DNA of 64,000 nucleotides from Zygnema cylindricum (lineage: Eukaryota > Streptophyta > Zygnematophyceae > Zygnematales > Zygnemataceae), in the NCBI GenBank assembly GCA_037447655.1, contig JBBHKE010002856.1, forward strand, positions 599,565 through 663,564, in the 5' to 3' direction. Numbering within the stretch: position 1 is the stretch's first letter; every line of letters starts with the position of its first letter. Both the position numbers and the translations under genes were made by a program. The notes under the pieces are model-generated. The model was not told the origin of the DNA. It saw only the letters and a program-made list of their open reading frames with translations, and ran no database searches. Below, piece by piece: positions 12,381-24,410 of this stretch.

Positions 12381-13800
12381 ATTGATGGATTCGACCCTTT
12401 TTTTTCCCTAAAATGAATTAAAATGTGTAGAAACAAAGTTAATGTTTCATATTCGCAAAAACCCAAAAAAAATACTAAGAATTAAAAACATATGATGTTT
12501 CAATTGAAAGTTCAACAACTAGATCCGTCAACCGTCACCAGACGGATGATGTCAACGTCACTAATGGTGACTTTGGTTGTCGGGCACACGTTAAAAAAAC
12601 AACAAAAAGGTGATTTTTGATGTGTTTGGTAGCTTAGACCAAGGCGCATGCAAAACAATTTATTTCGCGCCAAACATTTGTTTTTGCGGGGGTTCACGGA
12701 TTACAGTGCAAAGCCGAAAAACTGTTAGACCAAGGCGAAAGCGAAAAAACTATCTCGGGCCAGACAATTTTTATTTCTGTATGTAGTTCGTCGCAACCCC
12801 AAATGATGAATATCAGGTGTGTTTTGGGCACACCATCACCATTGGTGACGGTCCACATTATGATAATAACTACACCTACAAGGATCCAAAATGTGCAAAT
12901 TTTGTGAAATCAGAGTCACGTAGGGTAGCTGGAGTGAGTCCCCAAATAAGCTTTTGGAGAGATTTCGGGTTTATAAGGGATCAACACGAAGTGACGCCTG
13001 TGACTTAGGTGCGGTTACTCTCCCAAACCTGAACTCCCTTTCACTCGGCTACGAGGCAACACTTTGGGAGTGAAGGATTTCCGGCAGGCTCCGGAGTAGT
13101 CCTTGGACCAGGTGGTGTTGCTTATTCCTCTTCTTCCCGGACTCTTCCACTTACTCACTCTCCAACCGGTCATTGGAGAAAATCAAACCAAAATGATAGG
13201 ACCGTCCTTGCACACCAGAGTGCGCAGACACACAAAAAATCATACAAGCTGAAGCACTAAAAAATTACATAACAAAGGGTTCGGCAAAATACACTCATGT
13301 TTTAGCAAAATCTTTACTCCTCACTCTTACTAAGAATTCTTCACTCTAAGATCGTTTTCACAACCTTATGCACAACGCAACTAAATTCATCTACCTAACT
13401 AAAAATTTTCCACTAACACGGATACGGTGTTTCTCCTGTCCTACCAGAGAAACACGGTGTCATACACGGAGACAGATATTGCCGCAACTTAACATGCAGT
13501 GGACCACGTAACACACACGAAATCATACTGAATCACACATACGGAACAAAACCAACAATTCAACACGAAAACTTTGCCGATACGGCGATTCACATTATAC
13601 CCTAACCGTTCATGCACTTGTAAAATGTAAACCGAAAAAAATTTGGGGTGATTCCTTCACTATAATTCGACGTTTATCCATTTCTTCTCCTTTACTTTTC
13701 CCATATGAGATGTATTTTTCTCCCTCTTAGTGTTTACTCACAATTCTGTCAATTGTGTGAGGTTGCCAATCTCCGCCGCAATTCTTCCCTTCAGTCCTAA
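12381..13800. other. Spacer with hairpin, no gene seen
   Basis: A doubled segment AGACCAAGGCG(C/A) occurs near 12637 and 12729. A perfect 9-bp hairpin (GTGTTTCTC/GAGAAACAC) sits at 13427-13455. The stretch 12890-13220 has the look of an old LTR fragment (TTTATAAGGG followed by a GC-richer region), but no partner repeat is present in the window. Confidence 0.35.
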
Positions 13801-14660
13801 CGAAAATAAATCACTGCACCTTGCACCTCCCCCCAGTGGTCCTTAAATGAGTTCTTTCATTTCCCCTCTCACTCCACCCCCCCGAAGCACCTCCCCCAAT
13901 TTTTGTTGAATGAGTTCCTTCATTTTCCCCTCCCTCCCACCCCCATGACACTTATATACTTGAAAAGGAACCTAAAGTCCCTCTCCCCTCCCCCATGACA
14001 CTTATATACTTGAAAAGGAACCTAAAGTCCCTCTCCCCTCCCCCCAATTATTCATCGAAAGAGTACCTGTCTACACCTACCTGTCAACCTCCTTATGGCC
14101 GTCAAATGAATTCTTCCTCCCCATCCCCCTTTCCCTCTCTTTACCCCCTCCCTCCCCCCCTCCTTCCCTCCCTCCCACCCAAATGTCTTGTATATTGAGA
14201 GAAAAATTGGCAACCCGTCCTATATCATTTTTTTTCCTCCTTCCCCTCTCCCCCCCTCCCCCCAATCGCAACTAAGTTAGCCACAAGTATTCCACTCTTA
14301 TTACATGATTTTCTTCATGTCCCTCCTCTCCTTTTTTCTCCCCCCTCCCATTACAATGGTTTCTTCGTATCCCTCCCCCCCCTATTTCCTATATACTCAC
14401 AGAGAAACTTGCACCCCCTTCCCCTACCAGTCGAGGAATGACTCTCTTTATCCAAAACGATATCCTTACCTACTCTCCTTTAATGCGAACAAGTAAATTT
14501 TCTCCCCCTTCCTCTCTCCTCTCTTTCCCGCCAATTTTATCTTTTTTCCTCCATCTCCCCTCACCCCTCCCGTTGTTTCCCACATCCTCTACCCCCTCGC
14601 CTTCTCATTATTTTTCTTCTTCCTTCCTCTCCTCTTCCCTCACCCAATTGACCCCCTTGA
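13801..14660. repeat. Pyrimidine-rich low-complexity DNA with a 50-bp tandem duplication
   Basis: The plus strand is strongly C/T-rich (CCCTCC/CTTCC). The segment CCCCATGACACTTATATACT is tandemly doubled at 13941 and 13991 (50-bp period). Open frames such as 14438-14776 are proline/serine/leucine-rich products of the bias, not genes. Confidence 0.75.
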
Positions 14661-14719
14661 AAACACAATGCTGTAAGGCATCAGGCAGACATTTGAGTAA
14701 AAATTTAGTGCGTTTTCAG

Positions 14720-15835
14720 TGCAAAATTCAGTGCAAAACTCGGTGCGTAATTCATTACAGCAGCATCCAGGTATAAAACCTTACTGTGAAATTCAGTGCG
14801 AAAGTCAATGCGGAACTCAGTGTGAAAGTCAATGCGGACTTCAGTACGAAAGTCAACGCGGAACTCCAGTGTGAAAGTCAATGCGCAATTCAGTGCGCAA
14901 GTTAATGCGGAATTTAGTGCGAAAGTGCGGAACTCAGTGCAAAAGTCAATGCCGAATTCAGTGCGAAAGTATGAGGAATTCAGTGCGAAAGTCAATGCGA
15001 ATTTAGTGCCAAAGTCAATGCGGAATTCAGTGCGGAAGTCAGTGCAAAAGCCAATGCGAATTTAGTGCGAAAGTCAATGCGGAATTCAGTGCGAAAGTCA
15101 ATGCGGAATTCAGTGTGAAATTCCATGCGCAATTCAGTGCGAAAGCCAATGTGGAATTTAGTGTGAGAGTCAATGTGGAACTCAGTGCGAAAGTCAATGC
15201 GGAACTCAGTGCAAAAATCAATGCCGAATGCAGTGCGAAAGTCAATGCGGAACTCAGTGTGAAAGTCAATGCAGAATTTAGTGCGAAAGTCAATGCGGAA
15301 CTCAGTGCAGAAATCAATGCCGAATTCAGTGAGAAAGTCAATGCGGAATTAAGTGCGAAAGTCAATGCAGAATTTGGTGCGAAAGTCAATGCGGAACTCA
15401 GTGCAAAAATCAATGCCGAATTCAGTGCGAAAGTCAATGCGGAACTCAGTGCGAAAGTCAATGCAGAATTCAGTGCGAAAGTCAATGCGGAATTCAGTGC
15501 AGAAATCAATACAGAATTCAGTGGGAAAGTCAATGCGGAACTCAGTGCAAAAGTCAATGCCGAATTCAGTGAGAAAGTCAATGCGGAATTAAGTGCGAAA
15601 GTCAATGCAGAATTTGGTGCGAAAGTCAATGCGGAACTCAGTGCAAAAATCAACACCGAATTCAGTGCGAAAGTCAATGCGGAACTCAGTGTGAAAGTCA
15701 ATGCAGAATTCAGTGCGAAAGTCAATGTGGAATTCAGTGCGAAAGTCAATGTGGAATTCAGTGCGCAAGTCAATGCGGAATTCCAGGGTGAAAGTCAATG
15801 CGGAACTCAGGGTGAAAGTAGTCACAGCGGAGAGT
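14720..15835. repeat. 24-bp minisatellite with 240-bp higher-order period
   Basis: About 45 copies of a 24-bp unit (GAAAGTCAATGCGGAATTCA followed by GTGC). The left third is irregular. From about 15060 the array is regular and in phase. Lines at 15301-15480 and 15541-15720 match base for base except for a few changes, giving a 10-unit (240-bp) higher-order repeat. Because 24 is a multiple of three and the unit lacks stops in several frames, long frames exist on both strands: plus 15115-15846, an eight-residue repeat KVNAEFSA, and minus 15039-15773, FALNSALT. I do not treat either as a demonstrated protein. Confidence 0.92.
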
Positions 15836-15839
15836 GCGC

Positions 15840-16400
15840 GCAGTGACAGCGACTCACGCTACCGTAACGCGACCAGAATCGTCGCACCAGAAATCTCCGA
15901 AACTTCCGAACGCGCTGCATTTGATTTCCGGAAACTTCTCCTTCCTCTCCACCGCTCCCCGCACCGCCTCCAGCGCCGACCCTGCCGCAGAGCCCGCACG
16001 GGAGCCATTCAGAGCCATTCTTCGCACGTGTTAAAGTAAAACCCGGAGATAGAGCTTGCAGGAAAAGCGTTAGCGAAGCGAGGTGAAGAATGACTCACTG
16101 TCTCTTGCCGCCATAGTTTGCGCCCATATCGATGCCACGTGGCAAAGGAAGAACAACATCATCGTCATCGTTGTCATCATCGCGGCCGCCATGGCCGTAC
16201 GCTTGGCACGTGTGAACAGATTTTCAAGAAGGAGACTCTCCCTGCAGTTAGGGTTTCAGTGGCGGCGGCGGATTGGCGGAACAAAAGTGGCGCTTGGGGC
16301 GGTCGCAAGTTTGCCCTTTGTACGGCGCTGGTATGCCGGGTAACGTATCTTGTACGGAGAATATTTGACCGCTCGTGTGAGTAGTGGACCGGTCTCCGCA
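15840..16400. other. GC-richer, CpG-bearing segment with a G-box
   Basis: Composition rises above the surroundings and CpG is frequent. GCCACGTGGC, a perfect G-box palindrome, lies at 16134-16143. This could be a promoter-like island, but no downstream gene is recognisable and the frames of 60-112 codons here show no domain. Confidence 0.3.
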
Positions 16401-16530
16401 CTATGCCAGCGAAGCATTTTCTGACGATTTCGCACTATTCCGGCGAAGCGATTTTTGGACGTTGAAGTAAAATTCCAGGGAAGCGTTTCTTGACTGTTTT
16501 TGTACGATTCCAGCGAAGCAATTCTTAACG
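16400..16530. repeat. Short imperfect repeats around (C/G)AGCGAAGC
   Basis: CCAGCGAAGCATTTTCTGAC, CCGGCGAAGCGATTTTTGGA, CCAGGGAAGCGTTTCTTGAC and CCAGCGAAGCAATTCTTAAC follow each other at 30-60 bp spacing. Confidence 0.6.
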
Positions 16531-17239
16531 TTTTCGCTGTATGTACGGCTGGTGTACTTTTTTGAAAATGTGAAGACGGACTTGTAACGTCACGATAAAG
16601 GGATCCAATCGCGCGATCTTTTCAACGACACAGCGGTCCACTTTTAGTCGGCGCGAAACTCAGTGGACAGGAAAAACTTTGACGGGGACGAGACTTTCCG
16701 TACAGAGGGTGTATCTTCTTTACAAAACTAAAGTTCTGTGCGAGACCGGTTGAGACTTTTTCTTTTTCTCGTCGTCACTTTTCCAAACCTTTCAACATCG
16801 GCACGTGTGTACACCTACGTACGTCACGGGGCTGGTCAATTGGTTGGAAACTGTTCATGGTTGGAAACTGTTCATGGAGGGATGACTTATCGGGAAACCA
16901 TGGCGGAAAATGTACGTACTGATGACGTCACATGGCATCATGACTTCGCTATGTCACAAAACCCTGAACATCTACAACGTCAAAAAAACCTCGACGTCTA
17001 CAACCGTCGCCGTTTATAAAGACATCACCAATTTTAGGAAGTTTTGTAGTTTCGTAGTCGTCCACATTTTGTTTCGTAGACTGTCGCACATTTTGTAGAA
17101 ATCTACAACTGCCGCATATTCGAAGTAATGAACGAGCAAGTAACGATTGACATACGCACACTTCGAAAAGTACACTGTAACATCTGCGCTAAAATCCAAA
17201 GTACCGTTTCAAGGATTCGGTTACATGGGGACACGCCCT

Positions 17240-17368
17240 TACATACATACGCACATACATACATACAAACATCATACATACAGACATACATACATACATA
17301 CATACATACATACATACATACATACATACATACATACATACATACATACATACATACATACATACAAA
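17240..17368. repeat. (CATA)n microsatellite
   Basis: Imperfect CATA repeats from 17240 become a clean run from about 17285 to 17366. The poly-Tyr/Ile/His/Thr and poly-Cys/Met/Val frames over it are artefacts. Confidence 0.98.
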
Positions 17369-17750
17369 CCATAGATGTCCAATTCGTACGGATTTCAACT
17401 TTATTACGAAAAATACGTAATATTCGTTGATTATATACTTTTCGTAAAATTCGTGTAGATTTCGTTGTACGGAAAAACCTACGGTCGTTTACAAAAAAAA
17501 GAGACGTTGCGCAATTTACGCGGATGACTTTTGAATGTGATACATACGGTCCTCTTTAAGAAGGAAGCCGCCATTAAAGCTCCCATATAATCCGCCACTA
17601 AACCTGTCATTGAAACCGCCCTTCAATCTTCCACGAACCTCGCAAGAATTGTCCATGCCTAGGCCTCGAGGAATCGAGTGGGAGCATGTTAGGTCTCCAA
17701 ACGGAGAGGTGGTTGGGAACAACAAAATATGCGTCTATGTTTACTGCGAA

Positions 17751-17992
17751 TTCGAGTATAATGGTCAAGCCACTAGGATTAGAAACCACCTTCTTGGAAA
17801 TGTGAAGAGTGGGGGTATAAGAGCTTGCATTTTATGTCCGGAAGAGGTGAAGGCGGAGCTAAATGCATCAATTCGAGCATAATAGTCAAGCCACTAGGAT
17901 TAGAAACCACCTTCTTGGAAATGTGAAGAGTGGGGGTATTAGAGCTTGCATTTTATGTCCGGAAGAGGTGAAGGCGTAGCTAAATGCATCAA
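17751..17992 (+). repeat. 121-bp tandem duplication inside the hAT relic
   Basis: TTCGAGTATAATGGTCAAGC at 17751 recurs at 17872 and the copies stay nearly identical to GCTAAATGCATCAA. 121 is not a multiple of three, so the duplication is a frameshift in itself. The second copy also carries TAATAG and GTAGCT stops. Confidence 0.92.
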
Positions 17993-19428
17993 GAACCGAA
18001 AAATCTTCTCATGGCTCGCAAAAACGTGTAATTTCCGATTTTGATGAACTCACAAGAAGTCCTGAGTCTAGCCAGAGCAATAAAATACAAGGTGTGCAAA
18101 CGAAAATAACAAATATTTTTAATAACTATAACAAGAAAGAGGTCAATGCAACATGGGCAAGGGCTTTTTTTGCTAATGGTTTGTCGTTTCAACTACTCGA
18201 TGACCCATATTTTAAAGAAGCAGTAAAGAAGACCGGGGAGATAGGGGCGTCTTACAAGATACCTCACCGAAATACTATGAGAACTCGCCTCCTATCTGAG
18301 ACGAAGGCGACTGTCACTATCGATTTGGCGAGTTACGTGGAGACGATGAAAGTCACCGGTGCCTCGATCACGTCAGACACTTCGACAGCCGTTGATGAAA
18401 CGCCTCTCTTTAACATTTTAGCTGTCAACCCCAAGGGAGACATGTTCGTCACGGCGGAAGAAACTAGTGGGCAAATCAAGGATGTCGAATACGTGTCTAA
18501 GGTGTTGGAGAAGGGAGTTCTTGCGGTGGAGGTCGAGCAAGTGGTGCAAGTTGTGACAGATTCTGCAACTGTAAACAAGGCTGCAGTCTCGTTGCTCGCG
18601 ATGAAGTACCCTTCCATCACACGGACACCATGAACTGCCCACAGATTGGATCTAATGTAGGAGGATTGGGGTAAATTGACATTTATTTCTACACCAGTTC
18701 GACAGGCAAAAGAGGTACTAAAATTCATCACGAATCATCATATGAGTGCAGCCTTGTTCAATAAAATCTCACCTCTTAGGCTTTTGAAACCAGGAGAAAC
18801 TAGGTTTGCAACAAATTTTATCATGCTACAAAGGTTTTTACAGGTGAAGGAAAAACTGGAGATCTTAATGTTTGATTATGGTTATAAGCAATGGATAAGC
18901 AAGTCTACATACAGGTCTGAGGGTGCTAAGATTAAAGGCCATATTTTGAGTCCAGAGTTTTGGATCAGAGTGACGGAGGCAGTGACAGTTTCAGAGCCTG
19001 TGGTGCGGCTACTGAGGGAGTGTGACAAAGGGGCCCCAAATGTGGGAAAGGTATTTTATGGTTTTTATAATATTGGGCAGCTTTTACATTAGTTATCAAG
19101 CAATGGAGGAAAAAGAAGTTACGAAGGCTTGCAGATTTTGGAGGAGCTCAAAGCATCTTCGTTTGCCAGGTAGGAGATGGCACAAAGCCCCATGTATGAT
19201 GCCGGCTTTGTACTCGATCACGAGTACCAAAGTTTTGCCTATGGCTAGCATTCAAACTTGAAAGTAATGGAAGTTTTTCAGATAATGTTCGAGAAGATGT
19301 TACCAAATGTGGGGGAACAAGCTGAGGCTTACATTGAGCTTTCTAAGTATAGAGGTTTTGAGGGTGTCTTTGGGAGGGAGGTAACAAAAGCTTGTGCCAA
19401 AAATATGCCGGGGTGGAAGTGGTGGCAG

Positions 19429-19532
19429 CAGTTTGGGGTTGTCACCCCTACCTTGCAGAAGGTAGCAATTAGGATTCTAGCAGTTTGGGGTTGTCACCCC
19501 TACCTTGCAGAAGGTAGCAATTAGGATTCTAG
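19429..19532 (+). repeat. 52-bp tandem duplication inside the hAT relic
   Basis: CAGTTTGGGGTTGTCACCCC at 19429 recurs at 19481, each copy ending GCAATTAGGATTCTAG. It shifts the frame just before the C-terminal dimerisation region. Confidence 0.93.
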
Positions 19533-19771
19533 CTCAGTGCACGGTTGCTAGCTCATGTGAGAGGAATTGGTCAACCTATGACCATATTCACTCTACGAAA
19601 AGTAATAGGCCGACACCTAAACGAGCTAATGATTTGGTTTGGGTTTTTAGCAATCTCAGGTACACCAGAGATGTTAGTTATGAAGAGGATATGATAGCAT
19701 GGGAGGAAGAGGAAAGGGAGGTAGGAGAAGATGAGTTTGATGCAAAGATGTTTGACCTAGATTTGGAGTAA

Positions 19772-20245
19772 AAAGAGTTAGAGGAGGGAAATATATTCGT
19801 AATGTGCAGTGAGTAAAGATAATTTTGATAATTTGATGTGAAAATTAAATCATTTTTTCCAAATTAATACAAAGTTGGCTTTTTTATGCTTTAATGTAAA
19901 CTTGATTTTTTCCATCGTGAACATGTTTTAACAAGGCGATGTTTTACCAACAATGAAGAAACCTGATCGCTGGTTAAAAAATATGGTAGGACTCTACGCA
20001 GTGAGGTGCATGTGTAGCTCGAGGCAATCAAGTTGCTGGTTCAGCGACGAGAATACCTAGCCGCTGCCTCGCTGCTGGTTTTTTTCACTTTTCCGTATTT
20101 TAGGTTTTTGAATATTTAAATTTGAAAAGTCAAAGTATGGTATGCATTTTATTAACTTGTCAAAATCGTTTAATGCGTACCGTACGTAGTATTCGTTAGT
20201 TTATACCGTGCGTAATATGCGCACGGACATCAATGATATAAACAT
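19772..20245. other. 3' flank of the hAT relic
   Basis: No gene. A short repeated CAGCGACGAG/GCCGCTGCCTCGCTGCTGG segment at 20041-20080 is the best candidate for a transposon end, but I found no inverted partner upstream of 17655. Confidence 0.3.
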
Positions 20246-20308
20246 GCATACATACATACATACATACATACAAACATACATACATACATACATACATACA
20301 TACATACA

Positions 20309-20340
<32 letters not shown>
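20246..20340. repeat. (CATA)n microsatellite
   Basis: About 24 CATA repeats with one CAAA interruption. It is the second such tract, about 3 kb from the first, with the hAT relic between them. Confidence 0.98.
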
Positions 20341-22370
20341 GAGTACGAACATGTACTTTGTTTCAACGTACCGTCAGATTGGTCGTGCAAAGTAAGAGTT
20401 TGGCACACCAGATGGAAGGGACCAAGTTTTCGGCACTCCAGTGTTGTTTTTGGAAGATTAAGTTTCGTACTTGCGTGCGCATGTTTGCGTGCGTATGTAA
20501 TTACCAAATATACTGTGGAGGTTCGAAAGGATTTGCGGATTGAGGAATTAAATGTACACATAAAATTAATGGAGTAATTGAGTGGCGCGAAATGTGATAG
20601 GAAATGGACGGTGGATCGCGAAGCGATTCGACGTGAGATAATCGACTAAGATGAAATGGTACGTCGCACGTAAAGAACATAATGCGACAGGTGGGATATA
20701 TGGAAAAGGACGCCGCCGGTCCATGGAATCCTTTTGGGACAGGTGTACTTATTTTTGGAATGCGCATTTATGACGAGGAACAAAATTTCGGTACGGACAA
20801 TTTCGGATGGTTTGACGTGGTTTCGTCAAGTGGGCTTTTAGACTACGTGGCGCAACATCAAGGGTTCCAAATAAGAGCTTCGGACGGCGGACAAAGGCCG
20901 CCGTCATTTTTAAAGAGTGGGGACGCGAAATCGCGTCAATCACACGATATTTATTTTTGGACGTCCAGGATGCTTTGACGAGATTCGTGAAGTCCTGTTG
21001 ATTTATTCGCCATGACTCAGCATAAGATTTTGTGGACCTGCAAATATTTGGAACAACATTGGTTTGTCTTATGTGCATTAATAAAATAGAGTTGATTATG
21101 ATGTTTATGTTTATGTGGTCAATTAGGGTTTCGACAGTTTAATTTGTGTGTCTTTATGTGTAGTATTTGCAGACAAGTGTACGCTTACGATTGCTAGACT
21201 TTCAGGTTTACGCTTACGATTAATTTATTCTTAGTAATGGTCTATTATGGTTAAATTGGACTTAATGACAGTTACGTAATTTATGTTGGTTATTTTGACA
21301 CTTAGTGATTCGTTGACAGCTCACAAATGTATATATAGGAATGAGCTTTATTAGGAATTTATCATCAATGCTTAGCATGAAAAGTAGGGACCAAAGATGA
21401 AGACTTTTAGGGTTGTCGATTAGGTCATGCATTTTAACGATACATTTATCATTTGATTATACTTTTGTTTATATGTGATGCATTCCTTTATTATTATTTA
21501 TATGTGTTAATTTTATGTTTTGTTAGTTATGCATTATTTATTCATTTGTCATAGGGTTTCTTGTGATTTTCATAAAACCCTAAATGTTATTCATGCATCT
21601 GTGTATGCATGCTTGCTCCGTCTATCAAACCTTAGATGTTGTCATAGGGTTTATTTATGTTGATTATTCCATGAAACCCTAGTTGTTGTTTATTGCATCT
21701 GTGTATGCATGTATGTTAAATGGAGGATGCATTTCAAATGATTGTTCATTGGCTTAGCTTCGCTTAGCTTTTTGCATGATAGTTTGGGTGGCTTCTGCGG
21801 TCTATTTTAGACCAAAGAACGTCGAGCGACCCCCGTCGCATTAACAAAAAAACGAAAGTAATAAAGGGAAGGAACGAAATTCGGGAATGTTTTGTTTTAC
21901 ACTCTTTTAAGCGTCTCATACGTTTTCTTGGACAAAAACTTTACATTGTGCGACGTCAAAAAGGTTTCAAATAAATTCCACGGTTGATTTTTGTGAAGCT
22001 TTTTTTTTTCCCTCGAACAAAATAATTGGCCTGAAAGAATACCGGCGGCTAGCGGCAATCCTTTAGCTGTCGTGGCAGCGACAGCTATTTTTGCGGGCCG
22101 TCTATCTTGCTCTACGTTGAGGTTCAAAATATAAACCTAATATCGAAAATCGTAACTCAAAAAATCGGCAATATTTTGTCATATGACATCACCTTTTGTT
22201 GCATTTTGACACCATAGGTCAAAATCCTCCATCCATTGGTCATTATTTATCGCACATAGTCACATGTCAACGTTTTGTCCCGTTTATCATAATTTGTCAG
22301 ATTGAATGACAAATTATCACATTTTGTCACTGTTTGAAAAGCGCGATTTGAAAGGCGCGATTTCATGCGC
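20341..22370. other. Spacer, no gene seen
   Basis: A doubled segment of about 85-95 bp carries AAACCCTA followed by TGCATCTGTGTATGCATG at about 21575-21615 and 21680-21715. TCATAGGGTTT precedes it near 21551 and 21641. I see no coding region with recognisable domains. The frames at 20682-20978 and 20749-21078 overlap on opposite strands and match nothing I know. Confidence 0.4.
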
Positions 22371-22590
22371 TACACCGTGAATCGTTATTCGCGTAAAGGT
22401 TTCTTTAGCGTGTAGGAAAAATTACCTTTATTTACGCTAATTGAGAATTTGGAAATTTTCACCGAAATCGTTTATTCTAATTAGGAATTAGGGTTTTTTT
22501 TAAATTGTGCGGATAATTCTATTTGAGAATTTGCAAAAAAAAAAGGTACCTTAAAGAGCGTCCATTACGCCAATACCGATTCACGGTGTA
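22371..22590. repeat. Inverted repeat, MITE-like
   Basis: TACACCGTGAATCG (22371-22384) and its exact reverse complement (22577-22590) enclose about 190 bp of AT-rich DNA. Related GCGCGGTGTACC and ACCGCGAATCGTAATT pieces occur at about 22597 and 22839. This fits a small non-autonomous inverted-repeat element, but no target duplication could be fixed. Confidence 0.45.
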
Positions 22591-22899
22591 CTGTATACCG
22601 CGAATCGTAATTAGGTTAAATTACTCTAATTCGGTCGCTCGAAATTTCGGTTCTCTATCAGATTTTGTACGAATACCTTATTTACAGTAAAGGATATTAG
22701 CTTGCCAAATTAGAGTACACCGCATAAATTAGAGTAAATTCCTTTTTGAAACAGTTCTATCACATAAATTAGTGTAAATTACTCTAATTATTTTTTTCTC
22801 TTTTTTTACTCTAATTTTTTCATTACTCCAATTACGATGCGCGGTGTACCTATTTCCGCCGATATATCTAATTCGAGGCGATTTAAGACGCTTGTACCA

Positions 22900-24160
22900 T
22901 CGACGACATATTGGCATCTGTGATTTTTCGAGTCACCCGACATGTGATGAAGATAAATTAGAATCGGGAGTACATTACCGACAATCCGTCACACGTAATG
23001 TTTCCCGACAGAAAGTCTTGTGACCCGGGATGAAACCGAGCATCCTAATTGGACACACTCAAAGGAACACAAAAGCACATGTCGTTTCTCTTTCAACCAC
23101 AAATAAACAACTCTATTAGGCATTTCCGATGGAGCTTCACCCTGTAGACAAACTTGTACCATAATATACTTAAATGATTAGAGGAATCTCTCGCATCCAC
23201 AAACACATAGCATCGGTAATAGAATAGCTAAAGAAAGATACAATTCAGCTTTATAACAGAAAGGTTGGTCAATAGTCACTTAGTGAAAGGACCCATGAAC
23301 GAAAGTGGAAATCCGAAACCCTAACGGTTTTTTTTTTTTTGTACATGCTTGTCATTTTTGTACATACATGAGCATGACTAGCAGGTTAAAAATAGCGTGT
23401 ACTCTCCCTTGCTCAAAAATTTTTGAAGACGTTTCACAAGTGCAATACCGTTTTCATATTCGTCTATAGGTTATTATTTTAATTAAAATCAGGTCGCATT
23501 TTTATTCCAGTACTAGTGTAAAGATGAGTGGCGTGACGTGGAAGTGGGTTGAAATGATAATAACGCCAAATTGATGTACTATCCAAGTTACAACGTGACG
23601 CAAAATGTACTTTGGTTCTTGCCCATTTTTTGTACATCATAATATTTTATCGTTGCAAGTCCCAATTTTTTTGTGAAAACGACAGAAATTAACCCTTACT
23701 TGAATACAAGCGCAGACACCCTAAGTCGTTGTCGAATTTTTCATTTTTTTTTTCATTAGATATTTTTTTTTTTTTTTCGTATAGGCATTGTTGTTCAAAT
23801 CAAGCGATTTTTTCTTTTTTTCCCGTTGAAACGTATAATTTTTTATTGTTGAAAAAATCGCAAAAAATCGCGGTGTACTTTCTGTCCGGTAAACTAAACG
23901 GAAAATTTACGGCACCTGTGAGGTAATTTACAAATGTTTTATGGATTTTTACGAGAAATATACAGAATTTGACGAAAAGATACGTTGCAGGAATTAGCAC
24001 ATTATGTTCGGTAAACTGAACAGAAATTTCACGAATAATGTACGGAATTTTATCGTTCATGTACGGACAATTTCAAAAAGAGATGTTGCAATGTCACCCT
24101 ATTTACGCGCAACAAGTTTGAAATGTGTACGTGTTGTCTTTTTAGAAAGCCTTTAGTCTC
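22900..24160. other. AT-rich spacer, no gene seen
   Basis: Homopolymer T runs and short frames only. The TACGGAATTT/GTACGGACAATTTC phrases near 24000-24070 are imperfect repeats. Confidence 0.4.
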
Positions 24161-24394
24161 AGAGCAGCGCAGCTGCTTTACAGACAAAGCAGCGCAGCTG
24201 CTATACAGACAGAGCAGCGCTGTCGTGCATGAGAGGCAAGCAAGCAAACATGCATCGCAACCAGCAAAGTCATGCTCACAAACATACACAACAACGGAAA
24301 TAAATATGAAAAGTCAAAAAATATATACACCATGAAAATGACCCAAAGAGAGAAGGGGAAGAATACTCCCCTAGAGTGAAGTGGACCCAATAAT
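24160..24394 (-). repeat. Detached LTR fragment: minisatellite stub plus module A
   Basis: Module A (24221-24394, 174 bp) is present again at 25675-25848, where it directly follows the polypurine tract of the LTR element. Here it is joined to about two and a half units of the GCAGCGCAGCTGCTATACAG minisatellite (24160-24222), which is fully expanded only at the right end of the element (31483-31850). On the minus strand it is preceded by AAAAAGTGGA. I read it as part of a second, truncated LTR copy. Confidence 0.6.
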
Positions 24395-24410
24395 CCACTT
24401 TTTAAAAATC

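Larger units (their letters stand above)
17655..19771 (+). pseudogene. Broken hAT-family DNA transposase
   Basis: Remains of a hAT transposase read 5'->3' in several frames. From 17655 a BED-type zinc-finger region (WEHV, YNGQATRIRNHLLGN, CPEEVK) is broken by a 121-bp tandem duplication (17751-17871 repeated at 17872-17992) whose length destroys the frame. A middle DUF659-like region follows (18094-18633; FFANGLSFQLLDDPYFKEAV, SDTSTAVDETPLFN). Then come a central piece (18676-19092) and a C-terminal hAT dimerisation region (19535-19771; SSCERNWSTYDHIH, NRPTPKRANDLVWVFSNLR). A second duplication, of 52 bp (19429-19532), also shifts the frame. Intact proteins of this type move DNA by cut-and-paste and make 8-bp target duplications. 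I could not identify terminal inverted repeats, so the element ends are unknown. The call is secure as a hAT relic and it is not functional as read. Confidence 0.9.

Noticed and set aside
14705-15846. Long alanine/serine/asparagine repeat proteins on both strands
   Set aside because: They are explained by a stop-free 24-bp unit, with no evidence of expression or of selection on one strand. Kept as a finding only.
17103-17430. Cys/Met/Val/Tyr-repeat frames over the CATA microsatellites
   Set aside because: Direct translation of a tetranucleotide repeat.
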